Made by a program: the position numbers and the translations under genes. The notes beneath the pieces were generated by a model that did no database searches, was not told the DNA's origin, and was given only the letters and a program-made list of their open reading frames with translations. From assembly GCF_001189235.2 (NCBI RefSeq), contig NZ_LFIP02000004.1, positions 62,001-126,000 of the forward strand: a stretch of DNA of 64,000 nucleotides, read 5' to 3'. The stretch is from Bradyrhizobium embrapense (GTDB lineage Bacteria > Pseudomonadota > Alphaproteobacteria > Rhizobiales > Xanthobacteraceae). Positions 62,905 to 64,000 of this stretch are shown piece after piece (position 1 is the stretch's first letter; every line of letters begins with the position of its first letter).

Positions 62905-64000
62905 TTAGCGACCGTCGGGCGTGCGTACGCCGGCCCAGTTGTCGCGCACCTGCTGATAATGCACGGTGGGATCATAGACGTTGGTCGAAAGACCCATCAC
63001 CTGCGGTGACAGCCGGCCAACGGCTGCCAGCACATTATACGACGCAACAACACGGTCGTGCTGCGCGGTCACTAGCGCGTTGCGCGCGTTGACGAGCGCC
63101 TGCTGCGCATTCAGCACGTCGAGCGTGGTGCGCTGACCGGCCTTGGCCTCTTCGCGCACGCCGTTCAGCGCGATTTCGGACGCGGTCACCTGCGCCTGCG
63201 CCGACGCGACCTGCGACTTGCCGGCGACCAGCTGGCCCCATGCGGTGACGACATTGGCGCGTGCCTGATCCCTGGTCTGTTCCAGCACCAGACGCTGCTG
63301 CGCCAGCGATTCCTTCGACTGCCGGATCAGCGAATACTCAGCGCCGCCCTGATAGATCGGCACCGACACCTGAACTTGGGCTCCCGCATTGAACAGGCGG
63401 TTCACCGACAATTGTTGCTGGTAGCCTTCGGTCACCGACGCCTGCAACCCGACCGTCGGCAGCAGCGCGCCTTCGGCAACCTTGGTCTGCAGGAAGTTGA
63501 CGTCGACACCGTACATCGCGGACGTGACGTTCGGATTCTGGGTCAGGCTGAGCTCGACCGCGGCCGCAAGCGTCGTCGGCAAGAAGCGATCGACCGGCGA
63601 GCCGGGCGCGAGATTCTGCGGCTCGTTGCCGATGATGCGGCGGAAATTCGACCGCGTCGTCGTCAGGTTCGATTCCGCGGTGAGCTGCTGGGTGCGGCCG
63701 GCAGCAAGCTGCGCTTCGGATTGCGCGACGTCGGTCCGGGTGACCTCACCGACATTGAAGCGGTCCTGGGTCTGCTTCAGCGTCTGCTCCAGTACGCGCG
63801 TGTTGCTGCGCTGAACCTCGACGATCGCCGCATCGCGGAGATAGTCCATATAGATCGTGGCGGCGTTCAGGATTACGGTCTGTTCGAGCACGCGCAGACC
63901 TTCGCGTGCCGACGACACCTGGCTTTCGGCCGCGCGCACCTTATGCGGGGTCTGCGCATTGTACAGCGACTGGTTCACCGTCAGACCCGCGCTGGCCGGA
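62905..64000 (-). CDS. tolC: TolC-family outer membrane efflux protein (partial, 5' end outside window)
   Basis: The C-terminal 365 codons are present. Two OEP repeats are seen: the coiled-coil ends RVLEQTLKQTQDRFNVGEVTRTDVAQSEAQL and REEAKAGQRTTLDVLNAQQALVNA. The last matches TolC-type channels (GxRTxxDVLxAxQ). It forms the outer membrane duct for type I secretion or RND efflux. The inner partners are not in the window. The frame continues to the right edge. Confidence 0.92.
   Translation of the reverse strand, partial: PASAGLTVNQSLYNAQTPHKVRAAESQVSSAREGLRVLEQTVILNAATIYMDYLRDAAIVEVQRSNTRVLEQTLKQTQDRFNVGEVTRTDVAQSEAQLAAGRTQQLTAESNLTTTRSNFRRIIGNEPQNLAPGSPVDRFLPTTLAAAVELSLTQNPNVTSAMYGVDVNFLQTKVAEGALLPTVGLQASVTEGYQQQLSVNRLFNAGAQVQVSVPIYQGGAEYSLIRQSKESLAQQRLVLEQTRDQARANVVTAWGQLVAGKSQVASAQAQVTASEIALNGVREEAKAGQRTTLDVLNAQQALVNARNALVTAQHDRVVASYNVLAAVGRLSPQVMGLSTNVYDPTVHYQQVRDNWAGVRTPDGR

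Overview
The window looks like a chromosomal segment of a Bradyrhizobium-type alphaproteobacterium. The evidence is the high GC content, the order dusB-ntrB-ntrC-ntrY-ntrX-hfq-hflX, a fused IspDF, a PopZ-like DUF2497 protein, a BA14K protein, TRAP transport genes and FNR/FixK-type palindromes (TTGA-N6-TCAA). All calls come from reading the sequence and from knowledge of the protein families; no database search was run.

Positions 1-12561 form what looks like one low-oxygen regulon. Three near-perfect TTGA-N6-TCAA palindromes (337-350, 7479-7492, 9089-9102) stand before five transcription units. These are a GNAT acetyltransferase (partial, left edge); a PhaC-like DUF3141 protein with a Ptb/Pta-type phosphotransacylase, an acetate/butyrate kinase and FabI; a two-subunit CoA-transferase with a MaoC hydratase; an alpha/beta-hydrolase with an unknown 201-residue protein; and a secreted 828-residue protein with two hydrolase domains followed by another hydrolase. 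Together they could turn hydroxyacyl or acyl stores into acyl-phosphate and ATP under microoxia (inference).

Positions 12634-19400 are accessory and partly decayed: a secreted DUF900-like hydrolase, an orphan gene, an MliC-like lysozyme inhibitor, tRNA-Ser(UGA), a frameshifted tyrosine-recombinase remnant, an NTF2-like pseudogene, small secreted or membrane mini-proteins, an LMW phosphatase and a Nudix hydrolase.

Positions 19400-28155 are housekeeping: rlpA, an epoxide hydrolase, a D,D-carboxypeptidase, then tmk-holB, and metG (with a 145-residue Lys/Ala-rich N-terminal extension) joined to tatD and a PhnP-like hydrolase. A minus-strand operon at 28159-32774 encodes a TRAP transporter (DctP, fused DctQM) and an acyl-CoA synthetase. 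Positions 33182-36996 hold stress and envelope genes (PAP2, CsbD, DUF892, a variant L,D-transpeptidase) and a DUF763 protein. Positions 37139-38801 encode a cobalt-type nitrile hydratase with its activator, followed by queC, mazG and mgtE.

Positions 42348-43523 encode a D-amino-acid-oxidase-like protein whose C-terminal signature lies before the FAD-binding motif, so it appears circularly permuted. The nitrogen-regulation block with hfq and hflX follows (43569-53250), then ispDF, a CinA/PncC-type protein, a BA14K protein, RatA-like and FlaR-like proteins, lipA, mpg, valS, popZ and a TolC-type efflux protein cut by the right edge.
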